NCBI GenBank assembly: GCA_028284705.1
Contig: JANQRE010000021.1
Span: forward strand, 1 to 61,620
Direction: 5' to 3'
DNA length: 61,620 nt
From: Paracoccaceae bacterium
GTDB taxonomy: Bacteria; Pseudomonadota; Alphaproteobacteria; Rhodobacterales; Rhodobacteraceae
The notes under the pieces are model-generated. The model was not told where the DNA came from and made no database searches. It worked only from the letters and a program-made list of their open reading frames with translations. The translations under genes and the position numbers were made by a program. The stretch's first letter is position 1; each line of letters starts with the position of its first letter. Positions 28,361 to 37,461 of this stretch are shown here, one piece after another.

Positions 28361-28968
28361 TGCGTCGTTTCACAGAAAACACGCTTCTGGTGGCGACCCA
28401 CAATCAGGGGAAGCTTGAAGAGATTGCCGACCTGTTGAGTCCCTTCGGTATCAAGGTGACGTCGGCCAAGGCACATCAACTCCCGGAGCCCGAAGAAACA
28501 GAGACAACCTTTGTCGGTAATGCGCGGATCAAGGCACATGCCGCCGCTCGCGCCACCGGATTGCCAGCTCTTGCGGATGACAGCGGTATTGAAATCGATG
28601 CGCTGGACGGTGCGCCGGGTGTCTACACAGCCGATTGGGCCGAGACACCAAACGGGCGAGACTTTATAACCGCCATGGAAAAGACCCACGCCATGCTTGA
28701 AAAGAGTGGCGTGGCGCCTCCACACCGTGCACGATTTTGCTCAACGCTGGTTCTGGCATGGCCAGACGGTCACGATGAAGTCTTTGAGGGTCGTGTCGAA
28801 GGCCAGGTCGTTTGGCCCATGCGCGGGGATCAAGGCCATGGATATGATCCGATTTTTCAACCAGATGGATACGATGTCACTTTTAGTGAAATGGACAGAT
28901 GGGCTAAAAATAAGATCAGCCATCGCGCCGCCGCGTTTCAGAAGCTTGTGACGATCTTTGGCAATTGA
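28360..28968 (+). CDS. rdgB: XTP/dITP pyrophosphatase (RdgB/HAM1 family)
   Basis: Hydrolyses non-canonical purine nucleotides (dITP, XTP) to monophosphates, keeping them out of DNA. It has 202 residues: the substrate-binding ATHNQGKLEE motif near the N-terminus, LADDSGIEIDALDGAPGV with the catalytic aspartate, and GHGYDPIFQPDG toward the end. It is coupled to rph at its start and overlaps the hemW start by 11 nt. Confidence 0.96.
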   Translation: MRRFTENTLLVATHNQGKLEEIADLLSPFGIKVTSAKAHQLPEPEETETTFVGNARIKAHAAARATGLPALADDSGIEIDALDGAPGVYTADWAETPNGRDFITAMEKTHAMLEKSGVAPPHRARFCSTLVLAWPDGHDEVFEGRVEGQVVWPMRGDQGHGYDPIFQPDGYDVTFSEMDRWAKNKISHRAAAFQKLVTIFGN

Positions 28969-30118
28969 GAACTGGCAGCGCGGCGGTTTCGGGCTTTATG
29001 TCCACTGGCCTTTTTGCGAAGCGAAATGCCCATACTGCGATTTCAATAGTCACGTTGTAGATCGGGTGGATCAGTCCGATTGGGCTGAAGCATTTGAACG
29101 CGAGTTGGAACGGGCTGCAGAGAGAACGCCCAACCGTGTTTTGACATCCGTGTTCTTTGGAGGTGGAACACCCAGTTTGATGCAGCCAGAGACTGTTGGT
29201 CGTATCCTAGAAAAAGCCGCAAATCTCTGGTCTTTCTCTAATGACATCGAAATCACGCTTGAGGCAAATCCGACCAGCGTCGAAGCCGCTCGGTTTGACG
29301 GTTATCGGCGCGTTGGTGTTAATCGCGTCTCGATTGGAGCTCAGGCTTTTAATAATGCTGATCTTAAGGCATTAGGTCGATTACATAGTGTCGAGGACCT
29401 ATGGAACGCGCTTGAAATTGCGCGCACGGCATTTGATCGCGTCAGCCTTGATTTGATCTATGCGCGTCAGCACCAATCTCTCAAAAACTGGGAAGATGAG
29501 CTGAAACAGTGTCTTTCCTTTGAACCTAAGCACCTGTCGCTTTATCAACTGACGATAGAGGATGGAACGGCGTTCGGGGCACGCCACAAAGCCGGAAAAC
29601 TGCCGGGCCTCCCGGCAGACGAGGTGGCGGCTGATATGTTTGAGCTGACGCAATCCATGACCGAAATTGCTGGCCTTCCGGCCTATGAAATCTCAAACCA
29701 TGCGCGTCCAGGCGAAGAAGCACGTCATAATCTGATCTATTGGCGCGGCGGGGATTGGGTTGGAATTGGCCCCGGTGCACATGGTCGCTTCGATGCTCAA
29801 ACAGCAAGATATGCGACGACCACCGCCTTGAGTCCCGCCAAATGGTTGGCGGACGCGAAGACCGACGCTACCGAGTACCAGGTGCTATCGCCTGAGGACG
29901 CCGCGTTAGAATACTTGTTGATGTCGTTGAGAATGGCGGAAGGGTGCGACCTGCAGCACCTTGGGGCTCTCGACCTAAATCTCCATCAATCCGTGATATC
30001 AAACGCCGCCAGATACGATCTTCCGGTGACATATGATCGGGATCGGCTTCAGGTGACGGCAAGCGGGCGCATCTTGCTAAACGAAATCCTGACTCAACTC
30101 GTACGAGAAAGCGCCTGA
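28958..30118 (+). CDS. hemW: Radical SAM family heme chaperone HemW
   Basis: HemW binds and probably delivers heme to apoproteins; it was formerly confused with HemN, the oxygen-independent coproporphyrinogen oxidase. It has 386 residues. The radical SAM cysteines are C20, C24 and C27 in PFCEAKCPYCDFN, and the protein lacks the longer N-terminus of true HemN. FFGGGTPSLM and LEANPTS are further HemW/HemN marks. The start is probably TTG at 28958, inside rdgB; no ATG fits. The 3' end overlaps the convergent parB gene by 25 nt. Confidence 0.9.
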   Translation: MAIENWQRGGFGLYVHWPFCEAKCPYCDFNSHVVDRVDQSDWAEAFERELERAAERTPNRVLTSVFFGGGTPSLMQPETVGRILEKAANLWSFSNDIEITLEANPTSVEAARFDGYRRVGVNRVSIGAQAFNNADLKALGRLHSVEDLWNALEIARTAFDRVSLDLIYARQHQSLKNWEDELKQCLSFEPKHLSLYQLTIEDGTAFGARHKAGKLPGLPADEVAADMFELTQSMTEIAGLPAYEISNHARPGEEARHNLIYWRGGDWVGIGPGAHGRFDAQTARYATTTALSPAKWLADAKTDATEYQVLSPEDAALEYLLMSLRMAEGCDLQHLGALDLNLHQSVISNAARYDLPVTYDRDRLQVTASGRILLNEILTQLVRESA

Positions 30119-30987
30119 CATAGCCAATCGAGCTGACTGAGCGATTTGTAGTTCACCGTGACAGTGCCGGCCTCACCACCAGGCTTGTGATCAATCGATA
30201 TTTTCATTCCCGTGGCCGCCGAAAGGTCCTGCTCGAGCGCGCGGGTATCGGCATCCTTTGCGACATGTTTTTTGGGACTTGATTTTTGCGTTTTGGAAGG
30301 TGTTGTTGCTGATTTTGCGAGCTTTTCCGTCTCTCTCACAGAGAGGCCCTCAGCAACAATCCTGCGGGCAAGTTCGGATGCGTTGGGCGCGACAACCAGT
30401 GCCCGTGCGTGTCCGGCGGACAATTGCTGTGTTCTCAAGAACTCCAGAACATCCTCCGGCAATGTCAGCAAACGCATAAGGTTCGCGATGTGACTGCGGC
30501 TCTTTCCCAGCGCTTTGGACAAGGCCTCCTGCGTGTGGCCAAAACGATCCTGCAGGCTTCTGTATCCCAGCGCTTCCTCAACAGGGTTTAGATCGGCGCG
30601 CTGGACATTCTCGATGATCGCAATCTCAAGCATCTCAGTGTCTGACAGATCCCGAATGACGACCGGAAGCTCGTGCAACTGCGCCTGTTGCGCTGCGCGC
30701 CAACGGCGTTCTCCGGCGACGATCTGATACCCCTGCACGGCATTGGGTTTCGGTCTGACAATGAGAGGCTGAATAATGCCCTTCTCTCTTATCGAATTGG
30801 CAAGGTCTTCAAGATCCCGCGGCTCGAACGATTTCCTTGGTTGATCCGGGTTGGGTTCGATTTGCTCCACTGGTACCAAAACCTGATCCGAGCGTGCTCC
30901 CGGCGACTTCTTTTGAGGAGCTTCAATATCCGCCATGAGAGCAGAGAGGCCGCGGCCTAATCCCTTTTTCTTATTATTATCAGTCAC
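30094..30987 (-). CDS. parB: Chromosome partitioning protein ParB
   Basis: CTPase DNA clamp that loads at parS and spreads to form the centromere complex. It has 297 residues: N-terminal KGLGRGLSAL motif (ParA-interacting), ParB/Srx domain with GERRWRAA (92-99, CTP binding), a helix-turn-helix region with SKALGKSRSHIANLMRLL, and a C-terminal dimerisation domain (about 235-297). parA overlaps its start by 8 nt. The two perfect parS sites 1.4 and 3.3 kb upstream are its expected targets. Confidence 0.97.
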   Translation of the reverse strand: MTDNNKKKGLGRGLSALMADIEAPQKKSPGARSDQVLVPVEQIEPNPDQPRKSFEPRDLEDLANSIREKGIIQPLIVRPKPNAVQGYQIVAGERRWRAAQQAQLHELPVVIRDLSDTEMLEIAIIENVQRADLNPVEEALGYRSLQDRFGHTQEALSKALGKSRSHIANLMRLLTLPEDVLEFLRTQQLSAGHARALVVAPNASELARRIVAEGLSVRETEKLAKSATTPSKTQKSSPKKHVAKDADTRALEQDLSAATGMKISIDHKPGGEAGTVTVNYKSLSQLDWLCQALSRTS

Positions 30988-31804
30988 TTAAGGCCTCCGC
31001 TTCCTGCCCGTTCTTTTCTAGGAACTCGACCGCAAGGCGTTTATATGCTCGTGCGCCAGATGAGTTCGGATCGTAGTTAATGACCGGCATACCAAAAGAT
31101 GGTGCCTCACTGAGTGTAACATTGCGGGGGATCATTGTCTGGAAAACCAGGCCCTTGAGGTTCTCGCGCGCGTCCATTTCGACGTGATGGCTGAGGTTGT
31201 TGCGCTTGTCGAACATCGTCAAAACCACGCCCTCCAATCGCAAATTCGGATTCGCGGCTTCGCGCACTTCACGAATTGTCAGCATCAGTTGCGACAGGCC
31301 CTCGAGCGCAAAGAACTCTGCTTGTAGCGGAACCAGAACCGAGTCCGACGCAACCATTGCGTTGATCGTCAGAAGGTTAAGCGATGGAGGGCAATCGATC
31401 AGAATAAAGTCCAATCCCAAGGCCTCAACATCCGAGGTTTTCAAGACGTCCCGGATGAGAAACGTGCGTCGACCCATATTGACGATCTCAAGATCGGCAG
31501 AACTGAGATCCGTTGTAGATGGCACGATATGAAGCCCCGGAACATCAGTCGGTATCAGAACATCCGAAAGCGGTTTCTGGTCGAGGACGAGGTCATATGT
31601 CGTCTTCTTTCGATCGGCGATATCGATAGCCAGGCCCGTTGACGCATTTCCCTGCGGATCGAGATCAATCAGGGCGACCTTGTAGCCCACTGATGCGAGC
31701 GCGGCGCCAAGATTAACTGCAGTCGTTGTCTTTCCAACGCCACCCTTTTGGTTGGCAACGGATATGATTCTGGGGGCCAATCTATGCGCTCTCTCTCGGT
31801 GCAA
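30980..31804 (-). CDS. parA: Chromosome partitioning ATPase ParA
   Basis: Walker-type ATPase that forms the gradient moving ParB-parS complexes. It has 274 residues: a deviant Walker A motif KGGVGKTT (20-27), the catalytic aspartate in LIDLDPQGNAS, and DFILIDCPPSLNLLT. The start is TTG at 31804, overlapping the rsmG stop by 23 nt; no ATG is available that retains the full N-terminal strand. It is part of mnmE-mnmG-rsmG-parA-parB, the usual origin-proximal order. Confidence 0.95.
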   Translation of the reverse strand: MHRERAHRLAPRIISVANQKGGVGKTTTAVNLGAALASVGYKVALIDLDPQGNASTGLAIDIADRKKTTYDLVLDQKPLSDVLIPTDVPGLHIVPSTTDLSSADLEIVNMGRRTFLIRDVLKTSDVEALGLDFILIDCPPSLNLLTINAMVASDSVLVPLQAEFFALEGLSQLMLTIREVREAANPNLRLEGVVLTMFDKRNNLSHHVEMDARENLKGLVFQTMIPRNVTLSEAPSFGMPVINYDPNSSGARAYKRLAVEFLEKNGQEAEALSD

Positions 31805-32432
31805 CAGGGCTGGGTATCACAATAACGGATGAATCCATGTGACTGATGCTTGGTTGTTTTTCGTAAGTAAACTGCCATGATTCAAGCGCCGAGTTTATCT
31901 CATCGTCAGATTTCTCACCTTTAAGGAAAATAAAGTGACCGCCTGGTCGGAGATGCCTGTGACCCAGTGCAATGAGTTTTGTCACTGACGCGAGGGCTCT
32001 GGATGTAATGGCATCGGCGTTCACCGGCTCAATGGTCTCGATCCGGGCGCCCTGAACGCCGACAGCGAGATTCAGATTTCTGGCGACATGAGACAGGAAT
32101 GCCGCTTTGCGCTTGTCGGCATCAACCAATTCGAACAGACGCATTGACCCGTGATCTCCATCAAGGATCGCCAGGACAAGCCCCGGCAAACCTCCGCCGG
32201 ACCCAATATCGGCGACAACCTTATCTTTGGCGCTCAAAAGTGGGAATAACTGCGCGGAATCAAGGATATGCCTATTCCAAAACTCTGGAAGGGTCTTTGC
32301 TGAAACAAGGTTTATTTTAGTTGTCCAACGCCTGAACTCTTGGGCATACCAGCTCAGACGGTCAATTGTTTCACGTGAAACATTTTCTCTCTCGAAGAAC
32401 TCGGCGCATTCCTTCGGGATGGACTCATGCAC
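31782..32432 (-). CDS. rsmG: 16S rRNA (guanine(527)-N7)-methyltransferase RsmG
   Basis: Methylates G527 of 16S rRNA; loss gives low-level streptomycin resistance in other bacteria. It has 216 residues of the SAM-dependent Rossmann fold with [18 protein letters not shown] as the cofactor site. The residues NVSRET (17-22) are encoded by a parS palindrome, so DNA segregation constrains this part of the protein. It overlaps mnmG by 8 nt upstream and parA downstream. Confidence 0.95.
   Translation of the reverse strand: MHESIPKECAEFFERENVSRETIDRLSWYAQEFRRWTTKINLVSAKTLPEFWNRHILDSAQLFPLLSAKDKVVADIGSGGGLPGLVLAILDGDHGSMRLFELVDADKRKAAFLSHVARNLNLAVGVQGARIETIEPVNADAITSRALASVTKLIALGHRHLRPGGHFIFLKGEKSDDEINSALESWQFTYEKQPSISHMDSSVIVIPSPVAPRESA
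32367..32382. other. parS site (centromere), copy 1
   Basis: The 16-bp perfect palindrome TGTTTCACGTGAAACA, identical to the consensus chromosomal parS site bound by ParB. It lies inside rsmG, where it encodes part of NVSRET. ParB is encoded 1.4 kb away. Confidence 0.95.
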
Positions 32433-34299
32433 GGCGGCGCGACGCCTTAAAGACCTGCGCGAGAATGAGCGTTAGGGCAGCAGGTGTCATTCCATCGATG
32501 CGCGAGGCGTGTCCGATGGTTTTTGGGCGGATGCGGCGCAGCTTTTCTTTCAGCTCGGAAGAGAGACCGGCGAGGTCATCAAGCACAATATCTGTCGGTA
32601 TCTCGATGTTTTCGTCTCTCTTCAGGGCTTCTATGTCTCGAGATTGCCGTTGCGTGTAGTTTTCGTACAGCGCATCACGTGCGACCTGCTCCACTGCATT
32701 CGCATCAAGTTCCTTGAGTTCTGGCCAAACGATTTGCAAATCTGCAAGATTAACCGACGGCAGCGCCAGGAGTTCTTTTGCCGTGCGTTTGCGACCATCT
32801 TTGTTCACATTGATGCCCTGGTTTTCGGCTTCATTTGGTGACATCTCGCAGGCAGAGAGCAGGTTACGCGCTCGGTCGATCTGGGCCACTTTCTCTGCAA
32901 AACGGTCTGCGCGCGCAGTTGAAACAATGCCCCATTCGATCCCGCGGGGCGTCAGGCGTTGATCTGCGTTATCGGACCGCAATTGTAGGCGAAACTCGGC
33001 CCGAGACGTGAACATCCGGTACGGTTCCATGACGCCACGCGTCACCAGATCATCGATCATCACGCCGATATAAGCTTCCGATCTCAGAAACTTGATAGGC
33101 TCGTCTTGCGTTGCAGCTCGCGACGCGTTCAGGCCGGCGACGATACCCTGCGCCGCCGCTTCTTCATATCCCGTTGTGCCGTTGATCTGTCCAGCCAAAT
33201 ACAGCCCATCCACATCCTTGACGTTCAACCCGTGGTCGAGCGCACGCGGATCGACGTAATCATATTCAACGGCATAACCTGGCTGCTCAATTTTCGCCGA
33301 CTCGAGGCCTCGAATACTTGTGACGTAGGCCTCCTGCACGTCGATCGGCAACGAGGTTGAGATGCCGTTCGGGTAAACCGTTCTCGTATTGAGGCCCTCG
33401 GGCTCCAAGAAGACCTGATGTGAAGACTTGTCAGCAAATCGGACGATTTTGTCTTCGATGCTCGGGCAGTAGCGTGGTCCCACACCATCAATGTGGCCGC
33501 CATACATCGCTGATTTTTCGAGGTTTTCTCGAATGATCTCATGCGTGCGTGCGTTTGTATGCGTGATACCGCATGACACCTGATCCGCCTGTACGCGATC
33601 AGACATAAAGGAAAACAATGTGGGCTCTTCGTCACCGGGCTGATGCTCAAGGATATCCCAGTTTATCGTCCCGCCGTCCAGCCGTGGCGGTGTACCCGTC
33701 TTCAAACGCCCCAGCGGTAGCCCGAAATCATCAAATCGCGCAGCAAGCCGCTCAGCCCGACGGTCGCCCATCCGCCCACCGGCAATGGCTTTGTCGCCGA
33801 TAAACATCGTGCCGCGAAGAAATGTGCCAGTCGTGACCACCACCGCTTTACTGCGTATCTCTGAGCCATCGCCAAGTACGACGCCATGCACGGAGGCATT
33901 CTCCATCACAAGATCGGTGACTTCGCCCTCGATAATCGACAACCCTGGAGCGCCCGTCAGAACCGATTGCACGAATTCGCGATATCGCCCCCGATCGCTT
34001 TGAGCCCTGGGGCCCTGGACCGCGGGGCCTTTACGTCGGTTGAGAAGTCGAAACTGTATGGCCGCATAATCGGCAGCCCGGCCCATAAGCCCGTCCATAG
34101 CGTCAATTTCACGAACGAGATGACCCTTCCCAAGGCCTCCAATCGCCGGATTACAGGACATCACGCCGATAGAAGCCTTGGAAAACGTGATCAAAGCCGT
34201 CTTCGCACCCGAGCGCGCGGAAACATAGGCGGCCTCCGCGCCGGCGTGGCCACCTCCTACAACAACGACATCGAAATCCGAATGTTTCACGTGAAACAT
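32425..34299 (-). CDS. mnmG: tRNA uridine-5-carboxymethylaminomethyl modification enzyme MnmG
   Basis: With MnmE it installs the cmnm5 group on the wobble U34 of several tRNAs, using FAD and methylene-tetrahydrofolate. It has 624 residues: the FAD-binding motif [12 protein letters not shown] (14-25), [20 protein letters not shown], and a helical C-terminal domain. The N-terminus MFHVKH is encoded by a parS palindrome that includes the start codon. It follows mnmE by 3 nt. Confidence 0.97.
   Translation of the reverse strand: MFHVKHSDFDVVVVGGGHAGAEAAYVSARSGAKTALITFSKASIGVMSCNPAIGGLGKGHLVREIDAMDGLMGRAADYAAIQFRLLNRRKGPAVQGPRAQSDRGRYREFVQSVLTGAPGLSIIEGEVTDLVMENASVHGVVLGDGSEIRSKAVVVTTGTFLRGTMFIGDKAIAGGRMGDRRAERLAARFDDFGLPLGRLKTGTPPRLDGGTINWDILEHQPGDEEPTLFSFMSDRVQADQVSCGITHTNARTHEIIRENLEKSAMYGGHIDGVGPRYCPSIEDKIVRFADKSSHQVFLEPEGLNTRTVYPNGISTSLPIDVQEAYVTSIRGLESAKIEQPGYAVEYDYVDPRALDHGLNVKDVDGLYLAGQINGTTGYEEAAAQGIVAGLNASRAATQDEPIKFLRSEAYIGVMIDDLVTRGVMEPYRMFTSRAEFRLQLRSDNADQRLTPRGIEWGIVSTARADRFAEKVAQIDRARNLLSACEMSPNEAENQGINVNKDGRKRTAKELLALPSVNLADLQIVWPELKELDANAVEQVARDALYENYTQRQSRDIEALKRDENIEIPTDIVLDDLAGLSSELKEKLRRIRPKTIGHASRIDGMTPAALTLILAQVFKASRRRA
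34283..34298. other. parS site (centromere), copy 2
   Basis: A second exact TGTTTCACGTGAAACA palindrome, 1,916 bp from the first. It overlaps the mnmG initiation region (the ATG ends at 34299) and encodes MFHVKH. The sequence also lies in the mnmE-mnmG junction, so ParB binding and mnmG translation share the same bases. Confidence 0.95.
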
Positions 34300-34302
34300 G
34301 TC

Positions 34303-35595
34303 CTATTTTCCGAGGCAAAATGATGCGAAAATCTCGTCTAGCAGAGATTCTACGTCAACGCGACCAATAATGGCCTCCAATTGTCGAATTGCGATGCGAA
34401 TATCTTCCGCCGCGATCTCCAGACTTTCCTGGTCGAACTCCAGCACTTGCAATGCGTGCGTCAGCGCCTCTACCGATCCCAGCATCCCGAGGCGATGTCT
34501 TTCGCGAATAACAAGCGATGAGTCCTGCGCCATATGTCCAAGCTTACTGGAGATTCTCGAAATCAGGGTCTCCAGACCGGCTCCCGTCAGACCCGACACC
34601 GAATTCTCGACTTCAGGCAGAAGGTCACCTTTCGCCAACACAACAATATCATCGTCGCTTGGTCGGATCGGCAGTCCCTCAGACCCAGCGGCATCTTGCA
34701 AGAACACCCTGAGGTCACACTGCTCAGCCCGTTGAATTGCCCGTTGGATACCGATTCTTTCCACCTCGTCTTGAGTCTCTCGCAAGCCCGCTGTGTCGAG
34801 GATGGTCACTGGAATTCCATTCAGATCCATCCGCACTTCGATGACATCGCGTGTGGTACCGGCAACGGAGGACGTGATGGCCGCATCCCGTCCAGCAAGC
34901 GCATTGAGAAGCGTCGACTTCCCGACATTCGGAGCACCAAGGATCGCCACCTCAAACCCGGTCCGAATACGTTCAGCAGCAGCACTTCCTTTAAGCTCCT
35001 GCTTCAGCTCACCAATCACGAAATTTAGAAGGCTCACAACTTCCGGTGAGACATCTTCTGGAACCTCTTCATCGGCGAAATCAATGGTCGCCTCCAACAA
35101 AGACGCCGCCCGGATAAGCTGCGTTCTCCAGGCGTCTGACTTCTGGCCAAGCGCACCCTGAAAGACGCGGAGCGCTTGTCTTTGCTGCGCCTCGGTCTCT
35201 GCGTCGATCAGATCAGCAAGGCCCTCAACTTGGGACAAATCAAGCTGGCCGTTTTCCAAAGCGCGCCTTGTGAATTCTCCTGGTTCAGCCAACCGCAACC
35301 CGTCAATGCCGCCAAGCACCCGCAAAAGCGAAGACACCACCGCGACGCTACCATGGCAGTGAAATTCAACACTGGCCTCTCCGGTGAAACTCGCGTTTTC
35401 TTCAAAGTACAAAACAAGCCCGCGATCCAGAACGTCGCTATTCTGATTTCGGAAGATGCGCAGCTTCGGGTCTCTGCTCTTAGGCTTGAAGCCTGCAATT
35501 ATCTCACAAGCTTGAGCCGATTTTGGGCCCGAAACACGAATGATGGAAACGCCAGCCTTCCCATGAGCTGTTGCCATAGCAAAAATGGTATCCAT
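34303..35595 (-). CDS. mnmE: tRNA modification GTPase MnmE
   Basis: GTPase partner of MnmG in tRNA U34 modification. It has 430 residues: the N-terminal tetrahydrofolate-binding domain, a helical domain interrupted by a G domain with P-loop GAPNVGKST (220-228) and DTAGLRET, and the C-terminal catalytic FCLGK with Cys427. The start is ATG at 35595, 27 nt after the rho stop. Confidence 0.97.
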   Translation of the reverse strand: MDTIFAMATAHGKAGVSIIRVSGPKSAQACEIIAGFKPKSRDPKLRIFRNQNSDVLDRGLVLYFEENASFTGEASVEFHCHGSVAVVSSLLRVLGGIDGLRLAEPGEFTRRALENGQLDLSQVEGLADLIDAETEAQQRQALRVFQGALGQKSDAWRTQLIRAASLLEATIDFADEEVPEDVSPEVVSLLNFVIGELKQELKGSAAAERIRTGFEVAILGAPNVGKSTLLNALAGRDAAITSSVAGTTRDVIEVRMDLNGIPVTILDTAGLRETQDEVERIGIQRAIQRAEQCDLRVFLQDAAGSEGLPIRPSDDDIVVLAKGDLLPEVENSVSGLTGAGLETLISRISSKLGHMAQDSSLVIRERHRLGMLGSVEALTHALQVLEFDQESLEIAAEDIRIAIRQLEAIIGRVDVESLLDEIFASFCLGK

Positions 35596-35596
35596 A

Positions 35597-35628
35597 GCTT
35601 AATCCATTGATTTAAAATGGTTTTAAGC
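35597..35628 (-). other. Hairpin at the rho-mnmE junction
   Basis: Arms GCTTAA (35597-35602) and TTAAGC (35623-35628), then CCATT (35604-35608) and AATGG (35616-35620), close a 7-nt loop. The hairpin contains the rho stop codon and ends one base before the mnmE ATG. It is AT-rich and lacks a downstream T-tract in the reading direction, so a role in mRNA processing or in modulating mnmE translation is more likely than termination. Confidence 0.35.
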
Positions 35629-36894
35629 GTTCATAGAGTCGAAGAACTCCGAATTCGATTTAGTTTGTTTGAGCTTACCGATCAAGAATTCAATCGCATC
35701 AGTTGTCCCCATCGGATTGAGGATGCGACGCAGAACGAACGTTTTCTGCAGATCATTCTTATCGACCAACAGGTCTTCTTTCCGGGTACCGGATTTCAGA
35801 ATATCCATTGCCGGGAACACGCGTTTGTCGGCAACTTTGCGATCCAGAACGATCTCGGAATTACCCGTACCCTTGAACTCTTCGAAGATGACCTCGTCCA
35901 TCCGAGAGCCGGTATCGATAAGCGCCGTTGCAATGATGGTAAGGGATCCGCCCTCTTCGATATTCCGAGCCGCGCCGAAAAACCGCTTTGGCCTCTGGAG
36001 GGCGTTGGCGTCCACACCACCGGTCAAAACCTTGCCCGAAGACGGAACCACAGTGTTGAAAGCCCGCCCCAATCGCGTGATGGAATCAAGAAGGATCACG
36101 ACATCACGCTTATGCTCCACGAGACGTTTTGCTTTCTCAATCACCATCTCTGAAACTGCAACATGCCGCGTCGCCGGCTCGTCAAAGGTGGAACTCACAA
36201 CTTCTCCCTTCACAGAGCGTTGCATATCCGTCACCTCTTCCGGGCGCTCGTCGATCAGCAAGACGATCAGATAGCATTCCGGGTGATTTGCCTCGATGGA
36301 GTTCGCGATGTTTTGCAACAGCACGGTCTTACCTGTCCGCGGCGGCGCCACAATCAAAGATCGCTGCCCTTTCCCGATCGGTGCCACCAGATCGATGATC
36401 CGGGCTGACCGATCCTTTACCGTTGGATCAGCAAGTTCCATGGTCAGACGCTCATCGGGATAGAGCGGCGTCAGATTGTCGAAGCTTACCTTGTGACGTG
36501 CCTTCTCAGGTTCCGCGAAGTTGATCGCCGTTACCTTTGTGATCGCGAAATAGCGCTCGTTCTCTCCGGGCGCGCTCATCACCCCTTCAACCGTGTCACC
36601 AGTCCGCAAAGAGAACTGGCGGATCATGTCGGGAGAGACATAGATGTCATCTGGACCCGGCAAATAGTTCGCTTCTGGGGAGCGCAGAAATCCGAACCCA
36701 TCTTGCAACACCTCCAGAACACCATCTCCGGAAATCTCCCACCCCTCCTCGGCACGTTCCTTGAGGATCGAGAACATAATGTCCCCTTTCCGCATTGTGG
36801 AGGCGTTCTCGATCTCAAGCTCCTCCGCCATTTCAACAAGATCGGCGGGGCTTTGCTTTTTGAGTTCGGCAAGGTTCAGGCGTTCTGGGCACAT
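35623..36894 (-). CDS. rho: Transcription termination factor Rho
   Basis: Hexameric RNA helicase that terminates untranslated transcripts. It has 423 residues: N-terminal Rho-N helical region ([12 protein letters not shown]), the cold-shock-like RNA-binding domain with [14 protein letters not shown], and the ATPase with Walker A APPRTGKT (about 183-190) and DSITRLGRA. The open frame reaches 36969, but a good promoter places the transcription start near 36967, and homologues begin at about MCPERLNL, so ATG at 36894 is preferred; ATG at 36933 is the alternative. Confidence 0.95.
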   Translation of the reverse strand: MCPERLNLAELKKQSPADLVEMAEELEIENASTMRKGDIMFSILKERAEEGWEISGDGVLEVLQDGFGFLRSPEANYLPGPDDIYVSPDMIRQFSLRTGDTVEGVMSAPGENERYFAITKVTAINFAEPEKARHKVSFDNLTPLYPDERLTMELADPTVKDRSARIIDLVAPIGKGQRSLIVAPPRTGKTVLLQNIANSIEANHPECYLIVLLIDERPEEVTDMQRSVKGEVVSSTFDEPATRHVAVSEMVIEKAKRLVEHKRDVVILLDSITRLGRAFNTVVPSSGKVLTGGVDANALQRPKRFFGAARNIEEGGSLTIIATALIDTGSRMDEVIFEEFKGTGNSEIVLDRKVADKRVFPAMDILKSGTRKEDLLVDKNDLQKTFVLRRILNPMGTTDAIEFLIGKLKQTKSNSEFFDSMNA

Positions 36895-36973
36895 AGATAC
36901 AACACGGATCCTGAGCGGGATCTCGTCTTTCATTTTGAGGTTGAAGGTGCAATCCCGGATGGGACGCAACGCC

Positions 36974-37002
36974 TACTTAGTCACGAGAGGCATGCGAGTC
37001 AA
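36974..37002 (-). promoter_or_regulatory. Promoter of rho
   Basis: On the minus strand TTGACT (36997-37002), a 17-nt spacer, then TAAGTA (36974-36979). The transcript is expected to start near 36967, giving a leader of about 72 nt before the preferred rho ATG. Rho genes are often autoregulated through such leaders. Confidence 0.55.
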
Positions 37003-37008
37003 TCGACC

Positions 37009-37461
37009 TCAGAATGGCCGCGCGATAACAGAGACGACAATCACGATCACCATCACGGTCGGCACTTCATTCATCAGTCGATAGCGTTTACCCGAAACTG
37101 CGTTGGTGCCAGAGACAAAATCTTTTCGTCGTAAGCCGAGCCAATGATGAAACCAGGTCAGCACCAGGACGGCGAGTGCCTTCGTCCAAGGCCAGATCTC
37201 TGACCAATCGACAATCCCTGGCGTGAAAACAAGGGCCAAACCAAACACCCACACAGCGATCATCGCTGGGTTCATAATCAAACGCAGCAATTTACGCTCC
37301 ATCATTTGAAACAGCTGATCCGTTTCAGAACCGGTTGCGACGCGTTCGGTATGGTGAACAAACAGCCTTGGCAGATAGAAAAGTCCTGCCATCCATGCAA
37401 TCACAGAAATAACATGCAGGCTCTTAGTCCAAGGATAAGCCAGAGCGAGAAAGTCGGTCAT
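37009..37461 (-). CDS. hemJ: Protoporphyrinogen IX oxidase HemJ
   Basis: Converts protoporphyrinogen IX to protoporphyrin IX in the inner membrane; HemJ replaces HemG/HemY in many alphaproteobacteria. It has 150 residues and about four membrane helices (WTKSLHVISVIAWMAGLFYLPRL split across helix 1; VWVFGLALVF; ALAVLVLTWFHHWL; VMVIVIVVSVIA). The histidine in SLHVISVIAWM and the arginine in FYLPRLFVHH are conserved. The start is ATG at 37461 with an AGGGG site. In related genomes hemE often lies nearby, but it is not here. Confidence 0.88.
   Translation of the reverse strand: MTDFLALAYPWTKSLHVISVIAWMAGLFYLPRLFVHHTERVATGSETDQLFQMMERKLLRLIMNPAMIAVWVFGLALVFTPGIVDWSEIWPWTKALAVLVLTWFHHWLGLRRKDFVSGTNAVSGKRYRLMNEVPTVMVIVIVVSVIARPF

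Noticed and set aside
36895-36969. N-terminal extension of the rho frame
   Set aside because: The likely promoter places the transcript start near 36967, so the ATG at 36969 is not in the mRNA.
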